From Geomicrobium sediminis (GTDB lineage: Bacteria > Bacillota > Bacilli > Bacillales > Marinococcaceae): DNA of 64,000 bases. A model generated the notes under the pieces. The model was given only the letters and a program-made list of their open reading frames with translations, ran no database searches and had not been told where the DNA came from. Location: positions 248,001-312,000 of the forward strand of contig NZ_JAFBEC010000003.1 of the NCBI RefSeq assembly GCF_016908595.1. Direction: 5' to 3'. Made by a program: the position numbers and the translations under genes. Positions 41,277 to 50,191 of the stretch are shown here, piece by piece (the first letter of the stretch is position 1; each line of letters opens with the position of its first letter).

Positions 41277-42050
41277 GTGAAAGTGCCAACGAGGTTAGGT
41301 ACGGATAATCAGGGATTTATTAGTAATCAAACAACTAAAAATAAACTACAAGATGAATTTAAACCGATCCTTCAAATCATAGTACAATTGCTACGAAGTG
41401 TATTTGAGTATAAATTGCACAGCATTTATGTTTATGGAAGTGTCGCAAGAGGTGAAGCGATTCCTTTTAAATCAGATGTAGACGTAACTGTTATTTTACA
41501 TTCATCGGTTACTACACTAGAGAAAGATAGGATTGAGCACAAAACTAGTAAACTTCTTGAAGATAACCATGTAATAAAGAAAGTTGATTACGATATTGGA
41601 GATTTAATCGATGTCGTAGATTCAGATAATTATTATGAGTGGGGATTTTGGTTAAGGCACATGTGCTATTGTATCTACGGCAAAGATCTATCAACAAAAT
41701 TCCCTGCAATGAAACCTAATCGCATGATTAGTCGTGCACTTAATAAAGACCTCGTTCCAACAATCAATGGACAAATTCAGGATTTAAAAAGTGATAAAGA
41801 GATATCAATACTTGAAAAACGTAGTGTTCTAAAGAAACTGATCCGGGGCGCATATCTAACGGTAAATGTACAAGATGAAAGCTGGTCGACAAGAACAAAT
41901 GAGAATTTAGAAATTCTATCTCTATATTTCACGAATGAAGCAATCGTTGAAGAGCTTCACTTATTTTATGAAACAGAAGAAGTGCTGGACAATTACAAGT
42001 ACCATCACTTACTTCAGAGATTTAAGTTGTGGTATGAGAAACAGTACTAA
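41277..42050 (+). CDS. Nucleotidyltransferase-domain protein
   Basis: A protein of 257 residues. The polymerase-beta-like motif is GSVARG (54-59) with D67 and D69 (KSDVDVTVIL) as metal ligands, followed by a helical C-terminal half like KNTase/HEPN-type domains. Architecture resembles aminoglycoside nucleotidyltransferases, but resistance function is not shown. GTG 41277 lies behind GGGGTTGAGG. Confidence 0.75.
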   Translation: MKVPTRLGTDNQGFISNQTTKNKLQDEFKPILQIIVQLLRSVFEYKLHSIYVYGSVARGEAIPFKSDVDVTVILHSSVTTLEKDRIEHKTSKLLEDNHVIKKVDYDIGDLIDVVDSDNYYEWGFWLRHMCYCIYGKDLSTKFPAMKPNRMISRALNKDLVPTINGQIQDLKSDKEISILEKRSVLKKLIRGAYLTVNVQDESWSTRTNENLEILSLYFTNEAIVEELHLFYETEEVLDNYKYHHLLQRFKLWYEKQY

Positions 42051-42085
42051 ACACCAAAAATTCTGTTAATATTGGGAGGTTTCGT

Positions 42086-42406
42086 ATGCGTAAGTCGCTG
42101 AGCCTTATACTACTGATTATTTTATTGATAGGCTGTAGTAACAGCGAGCTAAACCGTTACTCCGGAACGATAACAGAAATAACAAACGGTAATAATGGTT
42201 ACGAACGTATAACGATTGAAGGATCCATAGGTGGAGATGAAGACACAATCATTTTTACCGTACCAAATGATGTAAATGAAAGCGTCGAAGTAGGAGATCA
42301 GGTCTCTGTCTATTATGATCCGGATGCTTTTAGAGAAGATTCGTTACCACCGACACAAGATGGCGTTGAGAGGATCGAAGTAAATGAAAATGAAGGGGAA
42401 AATTAA
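42086..42406 (+). CDS. Small lipoprotein, OB-fold-like
   Basis: A protein of 106 residues with lipobox LIGC (Cys17). The mature part (SGTITEITNGNNG, ITIEG, VGDQVSVYYD) reads like a single OB-fold domain, as in short Bacillus lipoproteins of the YobA/DUF3221 kind; this is a resemblance only. GGGAGG precedes the ATG. Confidence 0.65.
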   Translation: MRKSLSLILLIILLIGCSNSELNRYSGTITEITNGNNGYERITIEGSIGGDEDTIIFTVPNDVNESVEVGDQVSVYYDPDAFREDSLPPTQDGVERIEVNENEGEN

Positions 42407-42492
42407 AATAGCATGGCTATAGCTAAACTTATAGGTTGGCTACACAGAGAATGCTAGATGATGAAGCATTACTTACACAATTGTGACAAATG

Positions 42493-42534
42493 AAATGGCG
42501 AAATCCTAATTCAGGATTTCACCATTTTATTTCA
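42493..42534. terminator. Bidirectional terminator
   Basis: AAATGG plus GAAATCCT pair with AGGATTTC plus CCATTT around a 5-nt loop, with TATTTC on the plus side. It lies between the plus-strand lipoprotein and the minus-strand catalase gene. Confidence 0.75.
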
Positions 42535-42559
42535 AATATCGATTAAATTGCTTTTACGA

Positions 42560-44623
42560 TTATGAAATGTTCCTTTTCCAGAATCGGTGAGAGGCAATGG
42601 CATCAACAAATTGAGATGCAAAACCAGTTGTTTCGCCAACGTCTGAAATAATGCCGGTCTCATCACTGAGCTGCTGTTCGTCAAACCATTGTTTGCCCTC
42701 ATTCGTTACAGCTATCGGTTTAAAATGCGTGAATGCTTCTTTCATAAACATTTTTGCATTCTCTTTAAACGGTTTGTCAGCATTTGCCCCTCCAGCGATA
42801 TAAACTGCGTCAAAAGCGACAGATCCATCGGTAAGAAAGGTATGCATGGACTCGATTTCCTTTCCATCTGATGAATGAATCGGTCCGAGTTTATCGCTTA
42901 GAATGGCAACTTGTACACCAGCGCCTTGCAGAGCCTCAACCATTTCTTTTACATTGCCTCCATGAAAACCGTCAGCGATGACCACAGCGACTTTCCTTGT
43001 AGTTGCTTTTTTCGGAGTGTTTTCTTGACTAAGTGCCGGGGAAGATTTCGTCACGGTTGGTTTTTGTGATGAAGGTGGAGTGGCGTTGAGTGTTTTCGCA
43101 AAGCTTGTTGCCATTTCCACATCAACATTTGCAAACATATCGACCACATTCTGTTGAATATCTTTACTTTTCACTTTAGAAAGTTCAAAGCGAAATGCAT
43201 CGACAATGTGTTGTTTTTCTGATTCACTCATGCTGTTCCAAAAAAGTGTCGCATGAGAGAAATGGTCTTTAAAGCTCTCACTTCGAGCACGTACTTTACG
43301 TCCTTCGACTTTTTCTTGGTAGTGAACGTATCCGCCCTCTGCTTCATTTACTGTGTGTGGTGAATTGTTTGCGAGTGAATTGTTGTGATAAGAAACTTTC
43401 CCTTTGTTAATCGTTTGACGATGGAACCCATCACGCTGATTATTATAAAACGGACAGACAGGACGGTTAATAGGGAGCTCGTGAAAATTCGGACCCCCAA
43501 GACGGAGTAACTGTGTATCAGTGTAAGAGAACAAACGGGCTTGCAAGAGAGGGTCATTCGTGAAATCGATTCCTGGAACGACATTTCCTGGATGAAAAGC
43601 GACTTGTTCTGTTTCAGCAAAGAAATTATCGACGTTTCGATTCAATGTCATCTTACCAATAATGCGGACAGGCACGTCTTCTTCAGGCCAGATTTTAGTA
43701 GCATCGAGTATATCAAAGTCAAAGGCAAATTCGTCTTTTTCTTCAATAATTTGAACGCCAAGCTCATATTCAGCATGGTTTCCTAGATTAATCGCATCCC
43801 ACAGATCTCTACGTATAAAATCAGGGTCTTTGCCTCCTAACTTTTGTGCTTCATCCCAGACCAGTGAATGTGTACCGAGGATTGGTTTCCAGTGAAACTT
43901 CACGAAATGAGCTTTTCCTTCATCATTCACTAAGCGAAACGTATGTACACCAAATCCTTCCATCATCCGAAAACTTCTAGGAATCGCTCGATCACTCATT
44001 AGCCACATGATCATATTGGCACTTTCTTGGTTTTGAGAGACCCAGTCCCAGAATGTATCATGGGCGGCACTGGCCTGAGGCATCTCACTATCAGGTTCCG
44101 GCTTAATGGCATGTACAACATCAGGGAATTTAATTCCATCTTGAATAAAGAAAACCGGAATATTGTTCGCTACTAAATCATAGTTCCCTTCCTCGGTATA
44201 AAATTTTGTAGCGAAACCACGGGCATCTCTAGGAGTATCCAATGAACCACGTGATCCAACAACGGTTGAAAAGCGCACGAAAACTGGGGTTTTCACTTTC
44301 GGATTTTGTAAAAATTTTGCCTTTGTATAAGGCTTCATCGATTCATATAATTCAAATTCACCATGAGCTGCAAAGCCGCGGGCATGTACAACTCGCTCTG
44401 GAATTCTCTCATGATCAAAGTGTGTCATTTTTTCTCGGAAATGAAAATCTTCTATCAAGGACGGACCACGTTCACCAGCTTTGAGTGAAAATTCGTCTTC
44501 TGAGATCTTCAATCCTTGATTTGTAGTCATTGCCTTGTCTTCGTTATCTGCACTGCGAAACTGTTCCATCTGTTCGTTTTTGCTGTTTTCATTAAACTTG
44601 TTTTCTTCGTCCACGTGAGCCAA
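42560..44623 (-). CDS. katE: Large-subunit (HPII-type) catalase with C-terminal DJ-1 domain
   Basis: A protein of 687 residues. The catalytic histidine is in [13 protein letters not shown], the asparagine in [10 protein letters not shown], and the proximal heme tyrosine in [14 protein letters not shown]. Residues about 545-685 form a class I amidotransferase/DJ-1-like domain ([15 protein letters not shown]), which defines clade 2 large catalases such as KatE. It degrades hydrogen peroxide. In Bacillus such genes are usually general-stress or spore expressed; no clear SigB promoter could be confirmed here. Confidence 0.95.
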   Translation of the reverse strand: MAHVDEENKFNENSKNEQMEQFRSADNEDKAMTTNQGLKISEDEFSLKAGERGPSLIEDFHFREKMTHFDHERIPERVVHARGFAAHGEFELYESMKPYTKAKFLQNPKVKTPVFVRFSTVVGSRGSLDTPRDARGFATKFYTEEGNYDLVANNIPVFFIQDGIKFPDVVHAIKPEPDSEMPQASAAHDTFWDWVSQNQESANMIMWLMSDRAIPRSFRMMEGFGVHTFRLVNDEGKAHFVKFHWKPILGTHSLVWDEAQKLGGKDPDFIRRDLWDAINLGNHAEYELGVQIIEEKDEFAFDFDILDATKIWPEEDVPVRIIGKMTLNRNVDNFFAETEQVAFHPGNVVPGIDFTNDPLLQARLFSYTDTQLLRLGGPNFHELPINRPVCPFYNNQRDGFHRQTINKGKVSYHNNSLANNSPHTVNEAEGGYVHYQEKVEGRKVRARSESFKDHFSHATLFWNSMSESEKQHIVDAFRFELSKVKSKDIQQNVVDMFANVDVEMATSFAKTLNATPPSSQKPTVTKSSPALSQENTPKKATTRKVAVVIADGFHGGNVKEMVEALQGAGVQVAILSDKLGPIHSSDGKEIESMHTFLTDGSVAFDAVYIAGGANADKPFKENAKMFMKEAFTHFKPIAVTNEGKQWFDEQQLSDETGIISDVGETTGFASQFVDAIASHRFWKRNIS

Positions 44624-44795
44624 ACACTCCTTTATATAATTATAAAAGTTAGTGTTTCAAAGGAATGTTCGCTTTATACAAGTTAAGAGCAGAGATTTGA
44701 ATTTACACAGTGACCAGTCAGGTGATCGAAGTTTGAGAAGCTGAGGTGAAAGAAATTAAGCCTTCATCAGAGAAAAGTATAAGTTTTAAATAAAA

Positions 44796-44829
44796 CAACA
44801 GCTTATATAGATTACTCGTTAAGCTGTTG
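44796..44829 (-). terminator. Terminator of the XRE/membrane-protein operon
   Basis: CAACAGCTTA and TAAGCTGTTG form a stem of about 10 bp, followed on the minus strand by TTTTATTT, just past the end of the membrane-protein gene. Confidence 0.75.
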
Positions 44830-44844
44830 CGAATGACTGTAATA

Positions 44845-45291
44845 TTATGAAGTATACGCCCGTTGCCAAGCAAAAGCATAGACGAGAATTTGGGAAATTG
44901 GAAAAAGCAACATAATCACTATAGGGTAGTACGGAAAAGACTCAGAAATAAATGGATACAAAAGCATTAGGATTGTAATGAAAGGAAAGCTATAAAAGAT
45001 ACTTATATAGGCGAATCGTGTTGCTTTAGAAGTAATAAACTGTTCACGCTCGTCGTTTTCTTCAATCTCTGCAGGAAAAAGTAAGGATTTCTTTTTCTTT
45101 TTATAAATAATGAATGTAATGAGTGAAAATAAACTAAAAAGCAAGAAGGGCAATAAGTTTAAGGATGCAGACCAAGGTGGATTTAACCCTTGTGAGGCAA
45201 TCAATTGAGTGAATTGATAAAATTCAATTAATGACCAACCGAACAAAATAATAATTCCCACTGAGCTGAAAACTCCCCAAAACAATTTCAT
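44845..45291 (-). CDS. Four-helix membrane protein paired with an XRE regulator
   Basis: A protein of 148 residues with helices at about 5-27, 45-63, 92-111 and 120-140, and a charged cytoplasmic stretch containing KKKKKSLLF and EIEENDEREQFI. The ENDER motif near the middle is typical of DUF2178-type proteins that occur beside small XRE regulators. It lies 2 nt after the regulator's stop and is co-transcribed. Confidence 0.7.
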   Translation of the reverse strand: MKLFWGVFSSVGIIILFGWSLIEFYQFTQLIASQGLNPPWSASLNLLPFLLFSLFSLITFIIYKKKKKSLLFPAEIEENDEREQFITSKATRFAYISIFYSFPFITILMLLYPFISESFPYYPIVIMLLFPISQILVYAFAWQRAYTS

Positions 45292-45293
45292 TG

Positions 45294-45497
45294 TTATTCC
45301 TCCTCAATCGTAAAGATTTCTTCTACTTGAGACTCAAAGACGCTCGCAATTTGCATGGCGAGTAAAAGAGATGGTGTGTAACTTCCTTTCTCTAAGGCAA
45401 CAATGGTTTGCCTAGTGACGTTTACCGATTTAGCTAGCTTCTCTTGTGTGAGGTTATGTCTAGCCCGCATTTCTTTGACTCGATTGTTTATTTTCAT
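45294..45497 (-). CDS. Small XRE-family transcriptional regulator
   Basis: A protein of 67 residues made of one Cro/CI helix-turn-helix (MRARHNLTQEKLAKSVNVTRQTIVALEKG) and a short acidic tail, the YozG/YvaO-like minimal repressor type. AAGGTGATCATT precedes ATG 45497; the GTG 3 codons upstream lies within the binding site. It probably represses its own operon through the palindrome just upstream. Confidence 0.88.
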   Translation of the reverse strand: MKINNRVKEMRARHNLTQEKLAKSVNVTRQTIVALEKGSYTPSLLLAMQIASVFESQVEEIFTIEEE

Positions 45498-45517
45498 AAT
45501 GATCACCTTAGTTGCAA

Positions 45518-45556
45518 TGTAAACTCAACCTTACATTATGTCAAGTTAAGTTTACA
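45518..45556 (-). promoter_or_regulatory. 39-bp palindromic operator overlapping the XRE promoter
   Basis: TGTAAACT-x-AAC and GTT-x-AGTTTACA are near-perfect 12-nt arms around a second palindrome, ACAT-A-ATGT. On the minus strand the same block holds TTGACA, a 17-nt spacer and TACATT, so a protein bound here would block RNA polymerase. It starts 21 nt before the regulator's ATG. Confidence 0.75.
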
Positions 45557-45709
45557 TGTGATTGTACTTTTGAATCTTAATTATGAAATTGTGGTATCTT
45601 TTTTACTGTGCACGGTATTTGGCTTGAACCTCACTGTGAAGTTGAGGGTGTTTGTGAAATATCATAATGGACTAGAACACAGAAATGGTGAATGTAAGGA
45701 AGGTTGCTT

Positions 45710-46036
45710 ATGAGAAGAGTTGCGACAGTAACAGCGGCTTTTATTGCACTTGTTGGATTGTTAGTCGCTTGTGGTAACAATGATGAGGGTGGTACAAGCT
45801 TTTTTGAAGAAAATAAAAATAAATGGCCTGAGTTAACTGTGATCGAGAATCAAATTGGCTCGGATTTTGAAGAGGTCAATCTGGAAAATGATAAAGGCAA
45901 CAGTCGGGTACTCCTTTACGAAAATGATGGGAATGCAGAATATAAATCAATCTATATTCTAGATGAAGAACGTTTGAAAATTATTAGCATTGGGGAGAAT
46001 GGCGAAGGACAAATTTATAATGAGGTTATTCGTTAA
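45710..46036 (+). CDS. Small lipoprotein
   Basis: A protein of 108 residues with lipobox LVAC (Cys21) preceded by a good signal (MRRVATVTAAF). The mature part begins GNNDEGGTSFFEENKNKWPELTV and is acidic with a beta-strand-rich end. AAGGAAGG precedes ATG 45710. No family recognised; a terminator follows. Confidence 0.65.
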   Translation: MRRVATVTAAFIALVGLLVACGNNDEGGTSFFEENKNKWPELTVIENQIGSDFEEVNLENDKGNSRVLLYENDGNAEYKSIYILDEERLKIISIGENGEGQIYNEVIR

Positions 46037-46079
46037 AGAAGTTTAATGAATTGAATTCCTGCTAAGTTAGAATGAACGG

Positions 46080-46116
46080 ACGCAAAATAAGTGAAAGTAC
46101 TTTTTGCGTTTTTTTA
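46080..46116 (+). terminator. Terminator of the lipoprotein gene
   Basis: ACGCAAAA and TTTTGCGT form an 8-bp stem, followed by TTTTTTT. Confidence 0.8.
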
Positions 46117-46130
46117 GGCAAGCGAATTAA

Positions 46131-46250
46131 GTTGTGATGCTGGAAATTCTACTTAGAATGCACGAGAGTTTTTAAGAGAAATAAGAGCATTGAATGTTCT
46201 TCAAGTATAACCTGTAGTGATCTACAGGTTGGCTTTGGAACGAATGGAAT
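46131..46250 (+). pseudogene. Decayed fragment of an MBL-fold hydrolase gene
   Basis: This stretch aligns base for base with about 47281-47400 of the intact MBL gene 1.1 kb downstream (shared blocks GATGCTGGAAATTCT, AAGAGCATT and AATGTTC), but it carries stops and small indels and ends before the HxHxDH motif. It is a remnant of a duplicated or replaced copy. No gene is seen in the rest of 46251-46500. Confidence 0.75.
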
Positions 46251-46548
46251 TATTATGGTGAAAATGATGACTTACAATTTAGAAGCTATTCGTTATAAAA
46301 TCATGCTTAAGTGTGAGTTGTTTCAGAATGTACTAGTTTTAATTTGCGAATGGGCAGTCATATCATTCATACATCCTACTCATCAGGATTAAAATGGAAG
46401 GGTTAGAAGGTTGTGAACGTGTGGAACCTGGACTTGAGTTATGGATTACACGTCTATTTTCGTGATTTTTCCCCCTTTAAACTTGAGTCTTAGGTTCATT
46501 TTTAGTGACAATTATATGTGGTAGATTCGTAGACGGAGGTGTTAAAGC

Positions 46549-46992
46549 ATGAAACAATTTTTACTTTCGTTTACGTCTTTGGCGCTGATCGGTGTATTTG
46601 GAATAAATGATGCCGATGCTGCTGAACAAGAAGAGGTAGCCGATCTTGTTAATGAGGAGAGAGAAGAGAGAGGTCTCGACCCTTTGGAATTGGATGAAGA
46701 TTTATCTGAAGTTGCTCAAGTGAAATCTGAGGATATGAATGAGAACAACTACTTCAGCCACGTGAGCCCGGTTTATGGTTCGCCATTTGGGATGATGAGT
46801 GAATTTGGTATTGAGTACATGCGTGCAGCTGAGAATATTGCAATGGGACAGCAGACTTCCGAACAAGTGATGGATGGTTGGATGAACTCAGACGGACATC
46901 GTCAAAACATCCTTGACCCAGAGCTTACTCATATCGGTGTTGGGTATGAAGAAGACGGCAATTATTGGACTCAGATGTTTATTAGTGAATAA
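46549..46992 (+). CDS. Secreted CAP-domain (SCP/PR-1) protein, YkwD-like
   Basis: A protein of 147 residues with a signal peptide (cleavage near DADA-AEQ, about residue 25) and one CAP domain: VADLVNEEREERGLDPLELDEDL, YFSHVSPVYGSPF, AAENIAMGQ and GWMNSDGHRQNILDPELTHIGVG. This is the minimal bacterial CAP fold. Extracellular; activity unknown. AGACGGAGG precedes the ATG. Confidence 0.9.
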   Translation: MKQFLLSFTSLALIGVFGINDADAAEQEEVADLVNEEREERGLDPLELDEDLSEVAQVKSEDMNENNYFSHVSPVYGSPFGMMSEFGIEYMRAAENIAMGQQTSEQVMDGWMNSDGHRQNILDPELTHIGVGYEEDGNYWTQMFISE

Positions 46993-47001
46993 CGTACCAA
47001 G

Positions 47002-47033
47002 CAGTTGAGAACAAGATGTTCTCAACTGTTTTT
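47002..47033 (+). terminator. Terminator of the CAP-domain gene
   Basis: CAGTTGAGAACA and TGTTCTCAACTG form a perfect 12-bp stem with loop AGA, followed by TTTTTC. Confidence 0.9.
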
Positions 47034-47178
47034 CATTTATTTTCATGATCATATCACATCTAGGACCAAATCACTTTACAAAAGTTAGGAGGTAACAGTC
47101 CAATGGCAAAACGAAACTAAACGAAAACCTACAACGTAATATAATTCGAACTATTAAATCAAATTATAGAGGAGATCT

Positions 47179-48039
47179 ATGATGCTAAACCAAATAAATC
47201 AAAGCAATTATTATTTAGCGAATGATGACGCAAGAGAAAGACCTGCGTTAGGGTTGGTCTGTGGTGATAAGTATAGTCTGGTTATTGATGCTGGAAATTC
47301 TGCTCAACATGCAAGAGAATTTTTATTAGAAGTAAGAGCATTAAATGTTCCCCCAGTGAAATATGTTGTGATTACGCACGGTCATTGGGATCATTTTTTA
47401 GGGATGAATGAGTTTGAAGATGCTAGCATAATCGTAAATAGCCTGACAAATGAAACGATCAAACAATGGCAAAGATATTCGTTTGACGACGAATCTCTAC
47501 AAAGGTACAAAGATTCTAGTTTGATTACGGATCAGTGTGTTGAAGTAATTGTGGATGAAATTCCTGAGCGGGAGTCATTTAAATTAGTTTCACCGGATAT
47601 CATTTTTCAGAATCAATTTACAATTGATTTAGGAAACAAAGTTTGTCTGCTTGAAACGATCAAAGAGACACATACCGATGATTCTACGATTGTTTACGTT
47701 CCCGATGATAAAGTCATTTATTTAGGCGATTGTGCTTATGGAACGACAACAAACTCTTTATTCCATTATAAACAATCTCATTTACTACCTATGATTGAAA
47801 GCATTACAAAGTATGAAGCAAACGACTCATTACTTGGACACGAATCCATATGTGACCAAAATGAAATGAATGTATATTGGAACGAACTGACCTCTACAAG
47901 CCGTGTTGTAGACTCGACTTCAATGGAGGAAGCTCTTGATTCTTTTAAGAAAGAATATCGTAGAGAACCGAATTTCAATGAAGCGTTCTTTCTACAAGCG
48001 TTCGTGAATGACCGAAAGATTCATTCAAACCACAATTAG
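47179..48039 (+). CDS. MBL-fold metallo-hydrolase
   Basis: A protein of 286 residues. The metal motif THGHWDH gives H67, H69, D71 and H72; later ligands are in IKETHTDDSTIVYVPDDKVIYLGDCAYG and LLGHES. The fold is that of class B beta-lactamase-like or quorum-lactonase-like hydrolases. No signal peptide. AGAGGAG precedes two ATGs. A decayed partial copy lies at 46131-46250. Confidence 0.88.
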   Translation: MMLNQINQSNYYLANDDARERPALGLVCGDKYSLVIDAGNSAQHAREFLLEVRALNVPPVKYVVITHGHWDHFLGMNEFEDASIIVNSLTNETIKQWQRYSFDDESLQRYKDSSLITDQCVEVIVDEIPERESFKLVSPDIIFQNQFTIDLGNKVCLLETIKETHTDDSTIVYVPDDKVIYLGDCAYGTTTNSLFHYKQSHLLPMIESITKYEANDSLLGHESICDQNEMNVYWNELTSTSRVVDSTSMEEALDSFKKEYRREPNFNEAFFLQAFVNDRKIHSNHN

Positions 48040-48055
48040 AGCAACATCTTTAAGG

Positions 48056-48092
48056 GCACAAGTCAGGAATAGCAACCTGCTTGTGCTTTATT
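48056..48092 (+). terminator. Terminator of the MBL gene
   Basis: GCACAAG plus CAGG pair with CCTG plus CTTGTGC, then TTTATT. Almost the same hairpin recurs at 51307-51345. Confidence 0.75.
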
Positions 48093-48138
48093 ATGTAATT
48101 AAAGGATGAAGCAAATAAAATTGGAGTGTGAAAAATCA

Positions 48139-48472
48139 ATGAGTTTACTTGAACGAATTGACACTACTGGTTTATGTGTTAGTAATGTTGAGAAGGCAAG
48201 TGCTTAGTAGGAGATAACTATCGAATCTTATCGATTGGCCATAGTGAGATGCCTGTAACGATTGAAGAAGGTGAAGTGAGCGAATCATATCATAAAGTGT
48301 ATCCCATTTTTCTCTAAAGACTTGAGAAGACGTATAAAGTATTAAAAGAAAATGGTGTGACGGTTAGTGAATTGGAAAGTGACGATGTGAAGAAGTTCTT
48401 TGACTTCTATGATTTGGACGGTAATACGTTGCAAGTTTTTATTGGGCATAAGAGTAGAGTTTTACTGTTATA
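48139..48472 (+). pseudogene. Broken VOC-superfamily gene
   Basis: The frame from ATG 48139 reads MSLLERIDTTGLCVSNVEKASA and stops after 22 codons. Further pieces (ILSIGHSEMPVTIEEGEVSESYHKVYPIF, YKVLKENGVTVSELESDD, FFDFYDLDGNTLQVFIGH) continue the VOC fold past another stop and a frame change, and part of the first half seems deleted. The gene cannot give a complete protein. Confidence 0.8.
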
Positions 48473-48486
48473 GAGGTGGGGAGTGT

Positions 48487-49215
48487 ATGAATTCTCTGAT
48501 TCAAGAGTTAAAAGAACATGATATTCATGTTTTGAAAAACGATGAACAAATTATGTTAGAAGTTTTTCATGGTGCACCTAAAGAAATTTCCAAAGTCGAT
48601 CATTTGATCATTGAACTATTCTCAACTGCGCATACTTATGGGTATAAACGTGTAACACTTGAATGCACGAATCAACTTTTTAACCAGCTTAATAAAACTC
48701 GAGAGAAAATGAGAATCATTGGAGAAAGAGTCCTGTACACATCCCAATTGATAAATGAAATTACAATAGATAAAGCTCACTACGAGGTGTGGCTTCCTTT
48801 TGAAGATCGTTCAATAAGGCTATTAGCAACGATTATGGACGTCGATAAAGGTGAGTCAAAGAAATTTCTTCAGAGCATGAAAGTTGAACTCCCATCACAA
48901 TATCATGAGATGTTTACAGTTTATATCGTTGACGGAATTCCAGTGGGAATTGTTTTACCCCATATTGAACCTAATACAGATCAAGAGGGACGTATGTTTT
49001 GGATCGGAGTTCATCCAAACTATAAAGGGATCGGTTATGGTGCTTTGTTACATAAATTAGGTTTGTATCGGTTACAAATTGATTTTCATGCTAAGACGTA
49101 TGTAGGTATTACGACTATAAAAAACAAACCAATGAAGAATGTCATGTTATCAAATGGGTGTAACCAGTTAAACACGTTGGTTTTATTAGAATATCGATTG
49201 AAAACAAAGATGTAA
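48487..49215 (+). CDS. GNAT-like acetyltransferase
   Basis: A protein of 242 residues. The N-terminal half is of unknown type; the C-terminal half holds a GNAT core: FTVYIVDGIPVGIVLPHIEP, FWIGVHPNYKGIGYGALLHKLGL (acetyl-CoA loop), then TTIKNKPMKNVMLSNGC. GTGGGGAGTGT precedes ATG 48487; a 29-codon upstream extension overlaps the broken VOC gene and is not needed. Confidence 0.75.
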   Translation: MNSLIQELKEHDIHVLKNDEQIMLEVFHGAPKEISKVDHLIIELFSTAHTYGYKRVTLECTNQLFNQLNKTREKMRIIGERVLYTSQLINEITIDKAHYEVWLPFEDRSIRLLATIMDVDKGESKKFLQSMKVELPSQYHEMFTVYIVDGIPVGIVLPHIEPNTDQEGRMFWIGVHPNYKGIGYGALLHKLGLYRLQIDFHAKTYVGITTIKNKPMKNVMLSNGCNQLNTLVLLEYRLKTKM

Positions 49216-49323
49216 ACGCGGCATTGAGTAAATATCAGATTACTCCCAAATGACTTAGGGTAAAAGTATGTGATTGCACAATTAACCATTTTAAATACGT
49301 CATTAATTTAGGAGGTGGATTAC

Positions 49324-49455
49324 ATGAAAGCGTTTGGTAAGACGATGCCTACACTTTTTTTCAGTATAGCGGTGCTAACGGCATGTGGAAGTGATGAACA
49401 AAGTGCATCAGGAAATGAAGCTGGGGAAAATGAAGATGTGACTGAAAGAAGTTGA
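49324..49455 (+). CDS. Truncated-looking lipoprotein (43 aa)
   Basis: AGGAGG lies 8 nt before an ATG opening a lipoprotein signal MKAFGKTMPTLF... with lipobox LTAC (Cys21), then only 22 acidic residues before a TGA. Either a very short lipoprotein or the remains of a longer one whose body is lost; the neighbourhood contains several broken genes. Confidence 0.5.
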   Translation: MKAFGKTMPTLFFSIAVLTACGSDEQSASGNEAGENEDVTERS

Positions 49456-49555
49456 ATAAGGTGAGACTGAATAAAACAAAGGTTGTTATGTCAGATTGGG
49501 TCAATATATAGTTTTCAAAGTTGCTGACATACATAATTGAATTTTTTTTATTAAT

Positions 49556-49783
49556 CTAAAGAAAGATTGGGAAGAAGACCACTACAATAACTATGAATAA
49601 GAATAATGCTAAGGTAGCTTTGGCGCGTTCACCTCTCCTAAACATTTTCAACATGTTACGTCCTAGAGCTAATACCATAATCACAATTGAGTTTATAAAA
49701 GCTGGAAGAGATCTTAACCAAACAGCTAACAGAAATGACCCCATAGCGATTACTGGAAAAATACGATTAAGAAAAAATCTAAT
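49556..49783 (-). CDS. Small membrane protein, possible ATT start
   Basis: A two-helix protein with a basic cytoplasmic loop (KMFRRGERAKA). The first ATG (49744) has no binding site and would start inside the first helix region. ATT 49783, in frame 13 codons upstream, lies 6 nt after GGGGGTG and restores a basic N-terminus (RFFLNR). The length from ATT is 75 residues. No family recognised. Confidence 0.5.
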   Translation of the reverse strand: MRFFLNRIFPVIAMGSFLLAVWLRSLPAFINSIVIMVLALGRNMLKMFRRGERAKATLALFLFIVIVVVFFPIFL

Positions 49784-50191
49784 GCCCTACACCCCCAAGA
49801 ATTGTTCTAATCACATTCCACTGTTTATATGGTTTCAAACAAACTGAGCAGAAACGTGGAAATTGAATTGCGCATAAAAAATATGGCATAAGAACTTTCT
49901 TGTGCTTTCTACATAATGGTCTAAACGGTGTAGCATTTTCTCTTACTAGAACAGGTTGCTGTCAGGTATAATAAATAGTACTTGATATAATGAGTTTCAA
50001 GAAAGTTTCAAGAAACATTTGCAACTTATTGTGAGATTCGATTCACGTTTGTTCAAATTGAAAAAGAATGTAACACAGCCAATCTACAGTACTTAATTTA
50101 TATTTATTCAGGTATGGGGAGCTTTGAATAAATGAGCACGTACTGAACAATAGCGAGTATTGGATTAAATAGTTAGAAAGAGGGTATTTAA
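49784..50191. other. No gene seen
   Basis: This AT-rich stretch of about 400 bp has no open frame with a ribosome binding site on either strand and no strong hairpin. It contains the upstream region of the RsbR-like gene; a promoter could not be assigned with confidence. Confidence 0.5.

Noticed and set aside
49593-49847. Plus-strand frame opposite the small membrane protein
   Set aside because: No ribosome binding site; the opposite strand gives a coherent two-helix protein.
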